A DNA stretch of 52,950 bases from Bacteroidota bacterium (GCA_023457535.1 JAEWLN010000139.1:1-52950); one strand, 5' to 3'; counted from the first letter of the stretch, positions 14,758 to 23,737 are shown. Program-made: numbers and translations. Notes: generated by a model from the letters alone, not told the origin.

Positions 14758-15666
14758 ATGACCAACAATCAGATTCTCAAAGGCGTGTTCCTGGTAGGTT
14801 TCGGCGCCACGAGCTACGGCATGCTCGCCACATTTGTCAAGCTCGCCTACCACGATACTGGCATAACGGGCCTGCCTTTTACGCCCGCCGAAGTCATTTC
14901 GTCGCAATTTATTCTCGGCATCCTGGCCATTTTAGTACTCAACGCCATCAGCAAGATACAAAAAGGACCGGCTGTCATCAAGGCATCGGGCCGCGAAATC
15001 ATGCAACTCATGGTAGCCGGCACTTCCACGGGGCTGACAAGTATTTTCTACTATCTGGCGGTGAAGTTCATTCCGGTATCGATAGGGATTGTCTTGCTCA
15101 TGCAAACCGTGTGGATGGGCGTACTGCTGGAAATGGCGCTCGAAAAGAAACTTCCGTCAAAAATTAAAGTAATTGCCGTAGCCGTGGTGTTGCTGGGAAC
15201 CGCATTGGCCACCAACCTTGCCGACAGCTCAGCGCAACTCGATTGGCGCGGAATCGTTTTGGGACTGCTTGCCGCGGCGTCATTCACTACCACGATGTTT
15301 ACCGCAAATCGCGTAGCGGTCGGGATTTCATCGGCCCAGCGCAGTTTGTACATGTTGCTTGGCGGAGCGGTCATGGTCTCGATTTTTGCATTGGCCACGC
15401 AAAATACGGCGTTCAACTACGACATTTTTTACAAATGGGGCGTATTGCTGGCACTGTTTGGAACAGTTATTCCACCCATGCTGATGAATGCCGGATTTCC
15501 ACTAACAGGTATCGGACTGGGCAGTATCGTATCGGCGCTGGAACTTCCCGTATCGGTGATGATGGCCTACCTGATCCTGGGTGAAACCGTTGTACCGTTG
15601 CAATGGCTTGGCATCGTGCTGATCATTCTGGCCATCGTGATGATGAATGTCCGATTCAAAAAATAG
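14758..15666 (+). CDS. DMT-family (EamA) transporter
   Basis: From ATG 14758 there are 302 residues with about ten membrane helices in two EamA repeats. The first repeat starts LKGVFLVGFGATSYGMLATFV, the second around DWRGIVLGLLAAASFTTTMF. The last helices carry the usual SALELPVSVMMAYLILGE(T) motif. Family members export amino acids, metabolites or drugs from the inner membrane; the substrate cannot be read from the sequence. The -7 box at 14730 decides the start. No operon partner is evident. Confidence 0.92.
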   Translation: MTNNQILKGVFLVGFGATSYGMLATFVKLAYHDTGITGLPFTPAEVISSQFILGILAILVLNAISKIQKGPAVIKASGREIMQLMVAGTSTGLTSIFYYLAVKFIPVSIGIVLLMQTVWMGVLLEMALEKKLPSKIKVIAVAVVLLGTALATNLADSSAQLDWRGIVLGLLAAASFTTTMFTANRVAVGISSAQRSLYMLLGGAVMVSIFALATQNTAFNYDIFYKWGVLLALFGTVIPPMLMNAGFPLTGIGLGSIVSALELPVSVMMAYLILGETVVPLQWLGIVLIILAIVMMNVRFKK

Positions 15667-15749
15667 CCATTAAACAATTCACAAAGTCGTTATCGGGCAT
15701 TGTAAAAAAGGGATTTTAAGACTTTATTTGCAACGCCAGATAATACTAC

Positions 15750-17102
15750 ATGCACCGACTTTCCCTGAAGAATGCGCTCGACGCGACGTTCTTTGCTATC
15801 CTCATTGTTTTCAGCGTATTGGTCTACTCGACCTGGAACCGTGCCCAATTGGTCAACGAAAACCGGTTGGCTGCGAACCGCACGAGCATTGTCAACGATT
15901 TGCTCGAAAAAGTGCTTTCCAGTACGATCGACATCGAAACCGGTACGCGCGGATTCACCATTACCGGACAGCCGGACTACCTTTCGGTGTACCGCGACGG
16001 CGAAAAAAACGTATCGGTATGGATCGACTCGCTCCGCCAAATGACGGAAAACGATTCCCTGTCGGCAAAAAGCCTCGACACGCTCGCGCAACTCATCAGG
16101 CACAAAAAACAAATCAGCCAACGCACCATACATACGCGAAAAGCACAAGGCATGGAAGCGGCTGCCGCGCTGATTAAAACCGGAGAAGGCAAGCAGGTCA
16201 TGGACTCGGTACGCGAGCGTATCTGGCGGTACCAGCAGCAGGAATTGCGCGCACTTTCAGCGCATTTGACCGATACGGAAGAACACATCCGGGCGCGTAA
16301 CCTCAATTTTATCCTGTTGGCGTCCATCACATTTTTGAGCGTTCTGGGCGCGTACATTTTCCTGCGCCGGATCACAAAAGCGCTGCTGCGCGATAAAACC
16401 ATCCAGCAAAACCTCATGGACGAATTGTCGTTCCAGAACCAGCAACTCAACGATTTTGCGAACATCACCTCGCACAACCTGCGCTCGCCGGCATCTAATA
16501 TTACCGCGCTTGTGGCTTCCGCCGATGAAGCCAGTACGGTCGAAGAGTACAAAATGTTATTTGAGATGCTCCGCAAAGTAGCGCAAAACCTCAACGATTC
16601 GCTCAATCAATTGATGGATGTGCTGTACATCAAACGCAACAAATCGATGCCCAAAGAAACGCTTTGGTTTGCCCCGCTGCTGCGCCGCACGCTGGATTCG
16701 TTACAAGGGGAAATCCATCGGTCTGGAGCCGTGATCACGAGCGATTTCGACCTGGCGCCGCAAATCCTCTATTCGCGAATCTACCTCGACAGCATCATCC
16801 ATAATCTGGTGGGAAATGCGCTCAAATACCGCAGCCCTGAGCGCGCACCGCAGATAAAGGTTTGGACCGAGCGCAAAAACGGCATGGTTTACCTTCATGT
16901 ATCGGATAACGGGCTCGGCATCGACCTGGCCAAATACGGGCACAAACTCTTTGGCATGCACCAGACGTTCCACAATCATCCGGACGCAAAAGGGATCGGA
17001 TTATTCATGACCAAAACGCAAATCGAAAGCATGAAAGGGAAGATCTCTGTGGTCAGTACGCCCGGCGCAGGATCTACTTTTTCAGTCCTTCTTGGAAGTT
17101 GA
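15750..17102 (+). CDS. CHASE3-type sensor histidine kinase
   Basis: The protein has 450 residues. TM1 (about 12-29) and TM2 (about 186-205) flank a periplasmic helical CHASE3-like domain with the signature DIETGTRGFTITGQPDYL. A short cytoplasmic coil leads to a HisKA domain with His242 in NITSHNLRSPASNI. The HATPase domain has Asn352 and Asn356 (IHNLVGNALKYRS), SDNGLGID (385-392) and GIGLFM. The SHNLRSP variant is a common Bacteroidetes HisKA form. All catalytic motifs are present. No cognate response regulator is encoded alongside, so it is an orphan like the PAS kinase at 7.4-9.3 kb. Confidence 0.94.
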   Translation: MHRLSLKNALDATFFAILIVFSVLVYSTWNRAQLVNENRLAANRTSIVNDLLEKVLSSTIDIETGTRGFTITGQPDYLSVYRDGEKNVSVWIDSLRQMTENDSLSAKSLDTLAQLIRHKKQISQRTIHTRKAQGMEAAAALIKTGEGKQVMDSVRERIWRYQQQELRALSAHLTDTEEHIRARNLNFILLASITFLSVLGAYIFLRRITKALLRDKTIQQNLMDELSFQNQQLNDFANITSHNLRSPASNITALVASADEASTVEEYKMLFEMLRKVAQNLNDSLNQLMDVLYIKRNKSMPKETLWFAPLLRRTLDSLQGEIHRSGAVITSDFDLAPQILYSRIYLDSIIHNLVGNALKYRSPERAPQIKVWTERKNGMVYLHVSDNGLGIDLAKYGHKLFGMHQTFHNHPDAKGIGLFMTKTQIESMKGKISVVSTPGAGSTFSVLLGS

Positions 17103-17216
17103 TTATTTTTTATTTGCTCATTTTCAGGTATTTATTGCAAAACTTGACTACATATTGTTATTTTTGATACGTCGGGTTGGAGCCTCCGGTCCGCACTAAC
17201 CAGAAAAACAAACCTC

Positions 17217-17936
17217 ATGAAAAAATTTGCAGCAGAATTTATCGGAACGTTCTGGCTTGTGCTGGGCGGTTGCGGAAGCGCCGTGCTGGCCGCCAACTTT
17301 TCATCGGATCCGTTCATCGGCATTGGCCTTGTGGGCGTTTCGCTCGCTTTTGGGTTGACCGTTTTGACCATTGCCTATGCGCTCGGACGTATCTCCGGCG
17401 CGCATCTGAACCCAGCCGTTACCCTTGGGCTGTGGGCCGGCGGACGGGTCGAAGGATCCGCCATACTGCCTTATGTAACGGCCCAGATCGCGGGCGGCAT
17501 TGCCGGTGCAGCCATTTTGTACGGCATTGCGACAGGCAACGGAAGCGCGATCGGCGATTTTGCGGCCAATGGTTACGGCGCGCATTCACCGGGCAAATAC
17601 GATTTGGTTTCGTGCTTTTTGACCGAATTTGTCATGACGTTCATGTTCATCATCATCATTTTTGGCGCAACGGAAAAGGATCGTGCACGCGAGGCGTTTG
17701 CCGGCATTGCGATCGGGCTTGCGCTGACGCTGATTCACTTGATCAGCATTCCGGTAACCAACACTTCGGTCAATCCGGCGCGCAGCATCAGCCAGGCCGT
17801 TTTTGTGCAGGGTTGGGCACTGCAACAGGTGTGGATGTTTGTCGCCGCACCGGTCGCAGGAGCCATTGCCGGAGGTTTTGTGTACAAAAATGTACTGCGC
17901 AAGACCGATTTCGACGCCGAGGACCGAAACGAATAA
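17217..17936 (+). CDS. aqpZ: Aquaporin (AqpZ-like water channel)
   Basis: A 239-residue inner-membrane channel with six helices and both half-helix motifs: NPA at 65-67 (SGAHLNPAVTLG) and NPARS at 186-190. Selectivity-filter residues match E. coli AqpZ in kind and almost in number: His174 (LIHLISIPV), Thr183 and Arg189, with an aromatic Phe near 45. That favours water over glycerol. There is an extra acidic tail (DFDAEDRNE). It is followed by alkB, whose promoter overlaps the end of this gene. Confidence 0.95.
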   Translation: MKKFAAEFIGTFWLVLGGCGSAVLAANFSSDPFIGIGLVGVSLAFGLTVLTIAYALGRISGAHLNPAVTLGLWAGGRVEGSAILPYVTAQIAGGIAGAAILYGIATGNGSAIGDFAANGYGAHSPGKYDLVSCFLTEFVMTFMFIIIIFGATEKDRAREAFAGIAIGLALTLIHLISIPVTNTSVNPARSISQAVFVQGWALQQVWMFVAAPVAGAIAGGFVYKNVLRKTDFDAEDRNE

Positions 17937-17937
17937 G

Positions 17938-17964
17938 TTGCTAAATCGGAAAAGCGTAAATTTG
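17938..17964 (+). promoter_or_regulatory. alkB promoter (TTG-N16-TAAATTTG), predicted leaderless
   Basis: TTG at 17938-17940 and TAAATTTG at 17957-17964 are separated by 16 bases. Only four bases lie between the -7 box and the ATG at 17969. Confidence 0.75.
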
Positions 17965-17968
17965 TGCC

Positions 17969-18568
17969 ATGGGCCTTTTTGAAAGAATTCCGATACATTT
18001 TGCGCTACCCGATGCAACCCTCGTCTATTACCCCGGTTTTTTTGACCGATGTGAAGCCGATGAATGGTTCGTTCGGTTGCAAAAAGAAACGCCATGGCAG
18101 CAGGATAAAATCACCGTATTTGGAAGAACCCATTTACAGCCGCGGCTGACTGCGCTGTATGGAAATGAAGGCAAACCGTACGGCTACTCGGGTATTGTCA
18201 TGCAGCCGCACCAATGGACGCCGTTGCTCATCCACATCAAAACCCAGGTCGAAACGGCTTGCGAAACGACATTCACGACCGTGTTGCTCAATTATTACCG
18301 CGACGGGCGCGACGGAAACGGCTGGCACGCAGACAATGAAAAGGAACTCGGGCGCGATCCGGTGATTGCATCGGTAAGCCTGGGCGCTGAGCGGTGGTTC
18401 CATCTGCGGCACAACGACGACAAAAATCTCAAACAAAAAATACTGCTGGAACACGGCAGCCTTTTACTGATGCAGGGTTCGACGCAACACCACTGGAAAC
18501 ACCAGATCCCGAAAACAGCAAGGCCTATGGCGTCGCGAATCAATTTAACATTCCGCGTCATCCGGTGA
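17969..18568 (+). CDS. alkB: AlkB-like 2-oxoglutarate/Fe(II)-dependent dioxygenase
   Basis: The 199-residue protein belongs to the ALKBH2/3-like branch of AlkB. Iron ligands are His120 and Asp122 (GWHADNEKEL) and His178 (HHWKHQIPK). The 2-oxoglutarate-binding arginines are Arg190 and Arg196 in SRINLTFR. The nucleotide-flip region PRLTALYGNEGKPYGYSG is recognisable. The family repairs alkylated bases (1-methyladenine, 3-methylcytosine) in DNA or RNA by oxidative demethylation. The start codon follows the promoter so closely that the mRNA is probably leaderless. It is not linked to ada or alkA here. Confidence 0.93.
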   Translation: MGLFERIPIHFALPDATLVYYPGFFDRCEADEWFVRLQKETPWQQDKITVFGRTHLQPRLTALYGNEGKPYGYSGIVMQPHQWTPLLIHIKTQVETACETTFTTVLLNYYRDGRDGNGWHADNEKELGRDPVIASVSLGAERWFHLRHNDDKNLKQKILLEHGSLLLMQGSTQHHWKHQIPKTARPMASRINLTFRVIR

Positions 18569-18582
18569 ATGTGTAAAAAAAG

Positions 18583-18590
18583 TAAATTTG
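18583..18590 (+). promoter_or_regulatory. -7 box (TAAATTTG) for the membrane hydroxylase gene
   Basis: A perfect TAnnTTTG match 16 bases before ATG 18607. No -33 TTG at the expected distance. Confidence 0.5.
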
Positions 18591-18606
18591 GCTTCAAACC
18601 GATTTC

Positions 18607-19443
18607 ATGGAGCCAATCATAGCCTACTTTTCGACGATTCCTTCTTCGCACCGCGCCGCGATACTGGCCGGCGGCATCGCATTTTTCTGGCTGCTCGAAA
18701 GCGCCCGGCCGATGATTGCCTTTGATTACAGGAAGTGGCAGCACGCGGGTCTTAATTTATTTTTCACGCTGACTACTATTGTTGTGAATTTTGTGCTCGC
18801 GTTTCTGTTGCTCATGGCCGCAGATTATACCGTGACGCACGATTTCGGACTGTTGAACTGGCTGCCACCCCTAAACATCTGGATTTATGCGATCACGGGT
18901 TTGCTGTTGCTCGACCTGATCGGGGCGTACCTTGCACATTGGGTGCAACACAAAGTGGCGGTATTGTGGCGGTTTCATCTGATCCACCACACCGATACGT
19001 GGATCGACACGACGTCGGCAAACCGGCACCATCCGGGCGAAAGCGTGATCCGCTTCGCGTTTACAACGTTGGGCGTGCTACTGATTGGCACGCCGATGTG
19101 GCTGGTATTTTTATACCAATCGTTGTCTGTGGTGTTTTCGCAGTTCAATCACGCCAACATTGCGCTACCGTCCAAAATCGACAAAATCCTGAGTTGGGTA
19201 ATTGTTTCCCCGGACATGCACAAAGTGCACCACCATTATAAACTCCCTTATACAGACAGCAATTACGGCAACATTTTCTCTATGTGGGACAGGCTGTTTG
19301 GTACGTTTTCAACGCTCGTCAAGCGCGAGATCGTTTATGGCGTCGATACGCACATGAAATCATCGGAACACAACAATTTGAAAAATCTCCTTGGTATACC
19401 GTTCCACAAAAAGCGCCCGGCAACCCCGCCGGATCGGCAATGA
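18607..19443 (+). CDS. Sterol desaturase/fatty acid hydroxylase family membrane protein
   Basis: This encodes 278 residues with four to five membrane helices. The histidine boxes for the di-iron site are all present: HWVQHKV, FHLIHHTD, NRHHPGE and, near the C-terminus, MHKVHHHYKLP. The family oxidises lipid or carotenoid-like substrates in the membrane using O2. The actual substrate is unknown. Bacteroidetes members often act on ornithine lipids, sphingolipids or carotenoids, but nothing here decides between them. It stands alone between alkB and the DUF2805 gene. Confidence 0.92.
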   Translation: MEPIIAYFSTIPSSHRAAILAGGIAFFWLLESARPMIAFDYRKWQHAGLNLFFTLTTIVVNFVLAFLLLMAADYTVTHDFGLLNWLPPLNIWIYAITGLLLLDLIGAYLAHWVQHKVAVLWRFHLIHHTDTWIDTTSANRHHPGESVIRFAFTTLGVLLIGTPMWLVFLYQSLSVVFSQFNHANIALPSKIDKILSWVIVSPDMHKVHHHYKLPYTDSNYGNIFSMWDRLFGTFSTLVKREIVYGVDTHMKSSEHNNLKNLLGIPFHKKRPATPPDRQ

Positions 19444-19543
19444 AAAAAATTTTAGCGCGGTTGTAAAGTAATTGGTTTTTTTATTAATATTGGCTTGGAA
19501 ATGCAACGTTTATCTAAAAATTATCTGAATTAAGTTTCACCTA

Positions 19544-19822
19544 ATGAGAAAGAATAAAAGAATCGAGCTGACCTATGAACAAAAAGAGCGGCTCATTTCG
19601 CTGGCATTGGAAGAGCGCAACCCGTTCGAGATTATTAAAAAGGAATTTTCTTTTTCCGAGCAGGAAGTGATCGAGTTGATGAAAAAAAGGCTGACCGCCG
19701 ATAAATTTGAGCTGTGGAAAAAAAAGGCCCAGGCGGCCAAGCCCAAGCCAAAACCCGTGCGCTTTGACGATTTTGACGAAGAGCTCGACGGAAAATATTA
19801 CATCAAAAACAAAATCGACTAA
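19544..19822 (+). CDS. TIGR03643/DUF2805 family protein
   Basis: A 92-residue basic protein that opens RKNKRIELTYEQKERLISLA and continues with EERNPFEIIKKEFSFSEQEV and IELMKKRLTADKFELWKKKA. This is the TIGR03643 (DUF2805) pattern, a small helix-turn-helix-like family of unknown function found mostly in marine and freshwater bacteria. The C-terminus here has a Lys/Pro-rich linker (KPKPKPVRFDD) and an acidic end. A terminator overlaps its stop codon. Confidence 0.85.
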   Translation: MRKNKRIELTYEQKERLISLALEERNPFEIIKKEFSFSEQEVIELMKKRLTADKFELWKKKAQAAKPKPKPVRFDDFDEELDGKYYIKNKID

Positions 19823-19842
19823 CTCCTCCGGGAGTTTTTTTA
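19820..19842 (+). terminator. Intrinsic terminator of the DUF2805 gene
   Basis: AACTCC and GGAGTT pair around a short loop and run into seven T. The stem begins at the stop codon itself. Confidence 0.85.
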
Positions 19843-19921
19843 TTGTTAATCCGTTACTAAAAACCCCGCGGTTGCTGTAACTATTTCCTATTTTCGCGTA
19901 CAGATTTGCAAATCCGAAACA

Positions 19922-21754
19922 ATGAAAAACCTGATCCTGACTGCCACCCTAGCCTTTTTAACATCCCATTTTGCGGGTGCGCAATCCAAAACCAATGACG
20001 TCCGCGTGACCATCGACCTGAACGCGGTCAAAGACGATAAAGTCATGGTTGCCGTCGTTCCTCCCAAAATCACTTCAGCTGAAATCTCGTACAAAATTCC
20101 AAAAATCATCCCCGGAACCTATTCTGAGGACGATTATGGAAAATTCGTCGACAACCTTAAAGCGTTCGATGCCAAAGGAAATGCGCTGGTCGTCGCCAAA
20201 ATGGACGACAATTCCTGGACGATACGCGAGGCCAAAAAACTCGCCCGTATTACCTACTGGGTCAACGACACTTATGACATCGAAGACACGCACGATGTAT
20301 TCTCCCCGGCCGGAACAAACATTCTGGAAGGCACGAACTTTTTGCTCAACATGCATGGTTTTGTCGGGTATTTCGACAACCTGATGGCCGTTCCGTACCA
20401 CGTGACGGTAGCGCATCCGTCGGCGTTGTGGGGCGCTACTTCGATGACCGATACCGATGCATCGGACACCAAAGACGTGTTTACCGTATCGCGCTACGCC
20501 GAACTGATCGAAAACCCGGTCATGTATGCCAAGCCCGATTATACCACGTTCAAAGTAGGCGATATGGAAATCCTGATCGCGGTCTACTCGCCTACCGGAG
20601 CGGTAACAGCGCAAAGCATCACACCCGACATGAAGCGCATGGTCGAGGCGCAAAAGCAATTTTTGGGCAACTTCAATTCGACCAAAAAATACAGCGTACT
20701 GCTTTACCTGAGCGATGTACAGGGCAACGATGCACGCGGATTCGGCGCGCTCGAACACCCGACGGCAACGACAGTCGTCCTGCCGGAAATGATGCCTGCC
20801 GACCAACTCGCCGAACAGCTCAAAGACATTGTATCGCACGAATTTTTCCATATTGTGACGCCGCTGAGCATCCATTCGAAGGAAATCCACTTTTTTGACT
20901 ACAACAACCCTAAAATGTCCCAGCATTTGTGGATGTACGAAGGCGTGACGGAGTATTTTGCGAACCTGTTCCAAATCAATCAGGGCTTGATCACAGAAGA
21001 TGAATTTTACACGCGTCTGGCCGGCAAGATCGCCAATGCGTCGATGATGAACGATACGATGTCCTTTACGCAAATGAGCGCCAACGTACTGCGCAAGCCA
21101 TACAAAGACCAATATTTGAACGTGTATGAAAAAGGCGCACTCATCGGGATGTGCGTGGACATCATCATCCGCGAAAAATCGGGCGGAAAACGCGGCATAC
21201 TTGATCTGATGCAAAAATTATCGGTGGCTTACGGGCCCAACAATCCGTTCGACGATAGCGAATTATTTGGCAAAGTCACTGAACTGACGTATCCGGAAGT
21301 AGGCGAATTCCTTAAAACCTATGTGGCCGGGGAAACGCCCATTCCGTACGCAGATTACTTTGCGCGTGTGGGCGTTAAGCAAAAAGCGATCAAAGTACCC
21401 GGAAATGTGTTCCTCAAAGGACAAATGCCGTACATTACCGTGAATCCTGAGACGCGTGAAATCGTCGCATTGCCCCAAATTTCCTTACCTGAATTTTACA
21501 CCACTTTGGGCATCCAGGGCGGCGACGTGATCCAGGAAATCAACGGCACACCCTACAATCTCGACAATATTTACGATATGATCATGGGCAGCCAGACCTG
21601 GAAAGAAGATGACCCGATCACCGTCAAAATCAAGCGCGACGGGGCCATCAAGACGCTTTCCGGAAAAATCAAGCTTCCTTATGAAGACGCCACCACGTGG
21701 GAAGCCGCCGACAAATCAAAAGAAGCCCTTAGGCAGGCGTGGCTCAAAGGTTGA
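19922..21754 (+). CDS. Secreted M61-family metallopeptidase with PDZ domain
   Basis: The protein has 610 residues and a signal peptide (about 1-21, ending FAGAQS). The N-terminal beta domain precedes the peptidase domain, which has the zinc motif HEFFH at 306-310 and the downstream Glu ligand near 340 in WMYEGVTEYFA. A PDZ domain follows in the C-terminal quarter (LGIQGGDVIQEINGTPYNL). This is the M61 glycyl-aminopeptidase layout. It probably acts in the periplasm on peptides. A perfect 12-bp palindrome, GATTTGCAAATC, lies seven bases upstream of the ATG (19903-19914). Confidence 0.93.
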   Translation: MKNLILTATLAFLTSHFAGAQSKTNDVRVTIDLNAVKDDKVMVAVVPPKITSAEISYKIPKIIPGTYSEDDYGKFVDNLKAFDAKGNALVVAKMDDNSWTIREAKKLARITYWVNDTYDIEDTHDVFSPAGTNILEGTNFLLNMHGFVGYFDNLMAVPYHVTVAHPSALWGATSMTDTDASDTKDVFTVSRYAELIENPVMYAKPDYTTFKVGDMEILIAVYSPTGAVTAQSITPDMKRMVEAQKQFLGNFNSTKKYSVLLYLSDVQGNDARGFGALEHPTATTVVLPEMMPADQLAEQLKDIVSHEFFHIVTPLSIHSKEIHFFDYNNPKMSQHLWMYEGVTEYFANLFQINQGLITEDEFYTRLAGKIANASMMNDTMSFTQMSANVLRKPYKDQYLNVYEKGALIGMCVDIIIREKSGGKRGILDLMQKLSVAYGPNNPFDDSELFGKVTELTYPEVGEFLKTYVAGETPIPYADYFARVGVKQKAIKVPGNVFLKGQMPYITVNPETREIVALPQISLPEFYTTLGIQGGDVIQEINGTPYNLDNIYDMIMGSQTWKEDDPITVKIKRDGAIKTLSGKIKLPYEDATTWEAADKSKEALRQAWLKG

Positions 21755-21762
21755 TTCAAAAC

Positions 21763-21795
21763 ATCCCCGATTTGGCAACAGGTTGGGGATTTTTA
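21763..21795 (+). terminator. Intrinsic terminator of the M61 peptidase gene
   Basis: ATCCCC pairs with GGGGAT around a 20-base loop and is followed by five T. The T run abuts the promoter of the next gene. Confidence 0.65.
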
Positions 21796-21797
21796 GC

Positions 21798-21805
21798 TAT
21801 TTTTG
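21798..21805 (+). promoter_or_regulatory. -7 box (TATTTTTG) for the DUF4369 lipoprotein gene
   Basis: A TAnnTTTG match 17 bases before ATG 21823, directly behind the terminator of the preceding gene. Confidence 0.6.
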
Positions 21806-21822
21806 CGCGCAAATCCTCATAC

Positions 21823-22569
21823 ATGAAACATTTTACAGCGGCACTGTTTGCGGTGCTTTTGCTTATCGGATGCGAGAAAAAGGAAAGCGGAAACAACCTG
21901 CACATCACCGGCCAGGTCAAAGGGCTGGTCAAAGGAACGCTTTACATTCAAAAAATTGTCGACACCGCGCTGGTGGCCATCGACACGATTGAAATTGACG
22001 GCAATTCGGAATTTGCAAGTGATTTCAATATCGATTCGCCGCAAATGTTTTATTTGTTCCTCGACCGCGGCGTGACCAATTCACTGGACAACAACCTGCC
22101 GTTTTTTGTCGAGCCGGGCAACATCCGCATTGAAACGCAACTCGACCGCTTTTTGTCGGGCGCCAGGATTACGGGCTCAAAGAACAACGAAAAATTCGAG
22201 GAATTCAAAAAAGTCAAGGCGCGTTTCACAGACCAGAACCTGACGCTGATGGAGCAAAAACTCAACGCTTACCGGTTCAACAACAACGCCAAATTGATCG
22301 ACAGTCTCGAACGCGCGCAGGAGGCCAACCTCAAACGATTGTATTTGTATACGACCAATTACGCGATCAACAACAAAGACCTTGAACTGGCCCCGTACCT
22401 GGCATTGGCTGAAATCCCGGACATTCATCTGAAATACCTCGATACGATACGCAAATCCATGTCGGCCAAAGTCGCGCAATCGTTTTACGGCAAAAAGCTG
22501 ACGCAATTCTACAACGAGCGCGAAGCAGCCGAAAAGTCAGCCGCAGCGGCGTCCGGGAAAAAAAATTAA
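21823..22569 (+). CDS. DUF4369 domain lipoprotein
   Basis: From ATG 21823 there are 248 residues. The lipoprotein signal is MKHFTAALFAVLLLIGC (Cys17). The mature part starts with the DUF4369 beta domain: LHITGQVKGLVKGTLYIQKI, then FASDFNIDSPQMFYLFLD, then the FFVEPGNIRIE strand. A long helical region follows (about 115-240), ending in a low-complexity Ala/Ser/Lys tail. In Bacteroidetes this domain often precedes a thioredoxin domain. Here no CxxC is present, so the protein is the domain without the redox part. The role is unknown. Confidence 0.88.
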   Translation: MKHFTAALFAVLLLIGCEKKESGNNLHITGQVKGLVKGTLYIQKIVDTALVAIDTIEIDGNSEFASDFNIDSPQMFYLFLDRGVTNSLDNNLPFFVEPGNIRIETQLDRFLSGARITGSKNNEKFEEFKKVKARFTDQNLTLMEQKLNAYRFNNNAKLIDSLERAQEANLKRLYLYTTNYAINNKDLELAPYLALAEIPDIHLKYLDTIRKSMSAKVAQSFYGKKLTQFYNEREAAEKSAAAASGKKN

Positions 22570-22594
22570 GCATGCGATAGGGTATTTCTCATCC

Positions 22595-22628
22595 GGTTTG
22601 TTTTTAGTTAAAACACTCAAAACAAACC
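22595..22628 (+). promoter_or_regulatory. Leader hairpin upstream of the Ig-like lipoprotein gene
   Basis: GGTTTGTTTT and AAAACAAACC form a perfect 10-bp inverted repeat around 14 bases and end four bases before the ATG at 22633. No T run follows it, so a terminator for the preceding gene is less likely than a leader structure or an operator. Confidence 0.55.
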
Positions 22629-22632
22629 TATT

Positions 22633-23691
22633 ATGAAAAATCCAATATTATTGGTTGCGGCCTGTGCGCTGCTGGTTGGATGTAGCGGCAACGACGATAT
22701 GGCGCCTGTGCCTGCGATCGCTGAATCCGCATCGTACAAAATCATCAACAATGGCAATGCGGGCGTCAGCAGTGCGTCCGATGCTTCCGATGCGACACCT
22801 TTAAATGTGGCCCAGGCCATCCCTTCTGTATTCGGGCGCGTCTATCCGTCCAACATGCCCATTGTATTCTTTCTCGATGACAAAATCCTGCTGTCTTCGA
22901 TCACGACCCAGTCGTTTATTGTCAAGGAAAACAACGTGGCCAAAGGCGGCACGATTTCGATCAATGCCGCATCGAACGGGTTCGCGATTTTCACCTTTAC
23001 GCCCAAACACGCCTTCTCGCCAAATGCGGCCATCGACATTACACTCACCACCGATCTCAAAGACGACGGCGGAAACGGTTTCCAGACACCCGTTACCTAT
23101 CATTACACTACCGCTGCGGTTCAATCGGGCGGATTTGAAACCAACGGCGGATTTGAAAACGGCATGGACGGCGTCAACTTTATCGGCGACGGCAATTTGA
23201 TGGCCTCACCGCAGGGATGCATGGCTGCTTTTGAAGGCACTCATTTTGGCGTTATTTCTACAGGCGAGCATCTGGTTTCTGCAAACAATGCCATTGGCGA
23301 GGCTTCGAGCGTCATGATCGTAGGCCCGATTGCAGCGCCGGTGTCGTCGGTCACGTTCAGCTATAATTTCTTGTCGGCCGAATTCCAGGAATGGGTAGGC
23401 AGCGAATACGACGATTCGTTAGTGGTTATTGTCTACGGCGATGATGGCGCGTACACCCAAATGATCAACAGCGTGAATTTGATCGGTCTCGACGGCAATG
23501 CGCAATGTACCGGTTTCCCTGGCATGGCCGACGCAGGCGACGATTATTATGGCGCGACAGGCTGGTTGCAGCAAACGATGACCTTTCCGAGTGTGGGTGC
23601 CAACGCCCACGTGATTTTTATCGCAACCGACGTCGCAGACCACATTTATTCGACCATCGTAGGCATTGACGATGTAGTTTTTGCCCATTGA
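22633..23691 (+). CDS. Lipoprotein with Big_5-like Ig domain and an adhesin-like C-terminal domain
   Basis: This encodes 352 residues with a lipoprotein signal (ALLVGC, Cys17). Residues about 60-160 look like a Big_5/SbsA-type Ig-like domain (IPSVFGRVYPSNMPIVFFLD, FTPKHAFSPNAAIDITLT, TTDLKDDGG). The C-terminal half resembles choice-of-anchor-type beta sandwiches (SSVTFSYNFLSAEFQEWVG, then YDDSLVVIVYGDDG, and a closing GIDDVVFAH). It is likely displayed on the outer membrane. Function is not known. It has a terminator of its own. Confidence 0.8.
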   Translation: MKNPILLVAACALLVGCSGNDDMAPVPAIAESASYKIINNGNAGVSSASDASDATPLNVAQAIPSVFGRVYPSNMPIVFFLDDKILLSSITTQSFIVKENNVAKGGTISINAASNGFAIFTFTPKHAFSPNAAIDITLTTDLKDDGGNGFQTPVTYHYTTAAVQSGGFETNGGFENGMDGVNFIGDGNLMASPQGCMAAFEGTHFGVISTGEHLVSANNAIGEASSVMIVGPIAAPVSSVTFSYNFLSAEFQEWVGSEYDDSLVVIVYGDDGAYTQMINSVNLIGLDGNAQCTGFPGMADAGDDYYGATGWLQQTMTFPSVGANAHVIFIATDVADHIYSTIVGIDDVVFAH

Positions 23692-23711
23692 ATTCCTTCA
23701 TGTGGGAAAGA

Positions 23712-23737
23712 GGTCGTCAGTTTTGGCGGCCTTTTTC
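23712..23737 (+). terminator. Intrinsic terminator of the Ig-like lipoprotein gene
   Basis: GGTCGTC and GGCGGCC-type arms pair with wobble positions around GTTTT, followed by a T run. Confidence 0.65.

Noticed and set aside
20075..21214. 379-codon frame antisense to the M61 peptidase gene
   Set aside because: Same codon-bias artefact; no start signal, no recognised domain, and His/Arg-rich composition.
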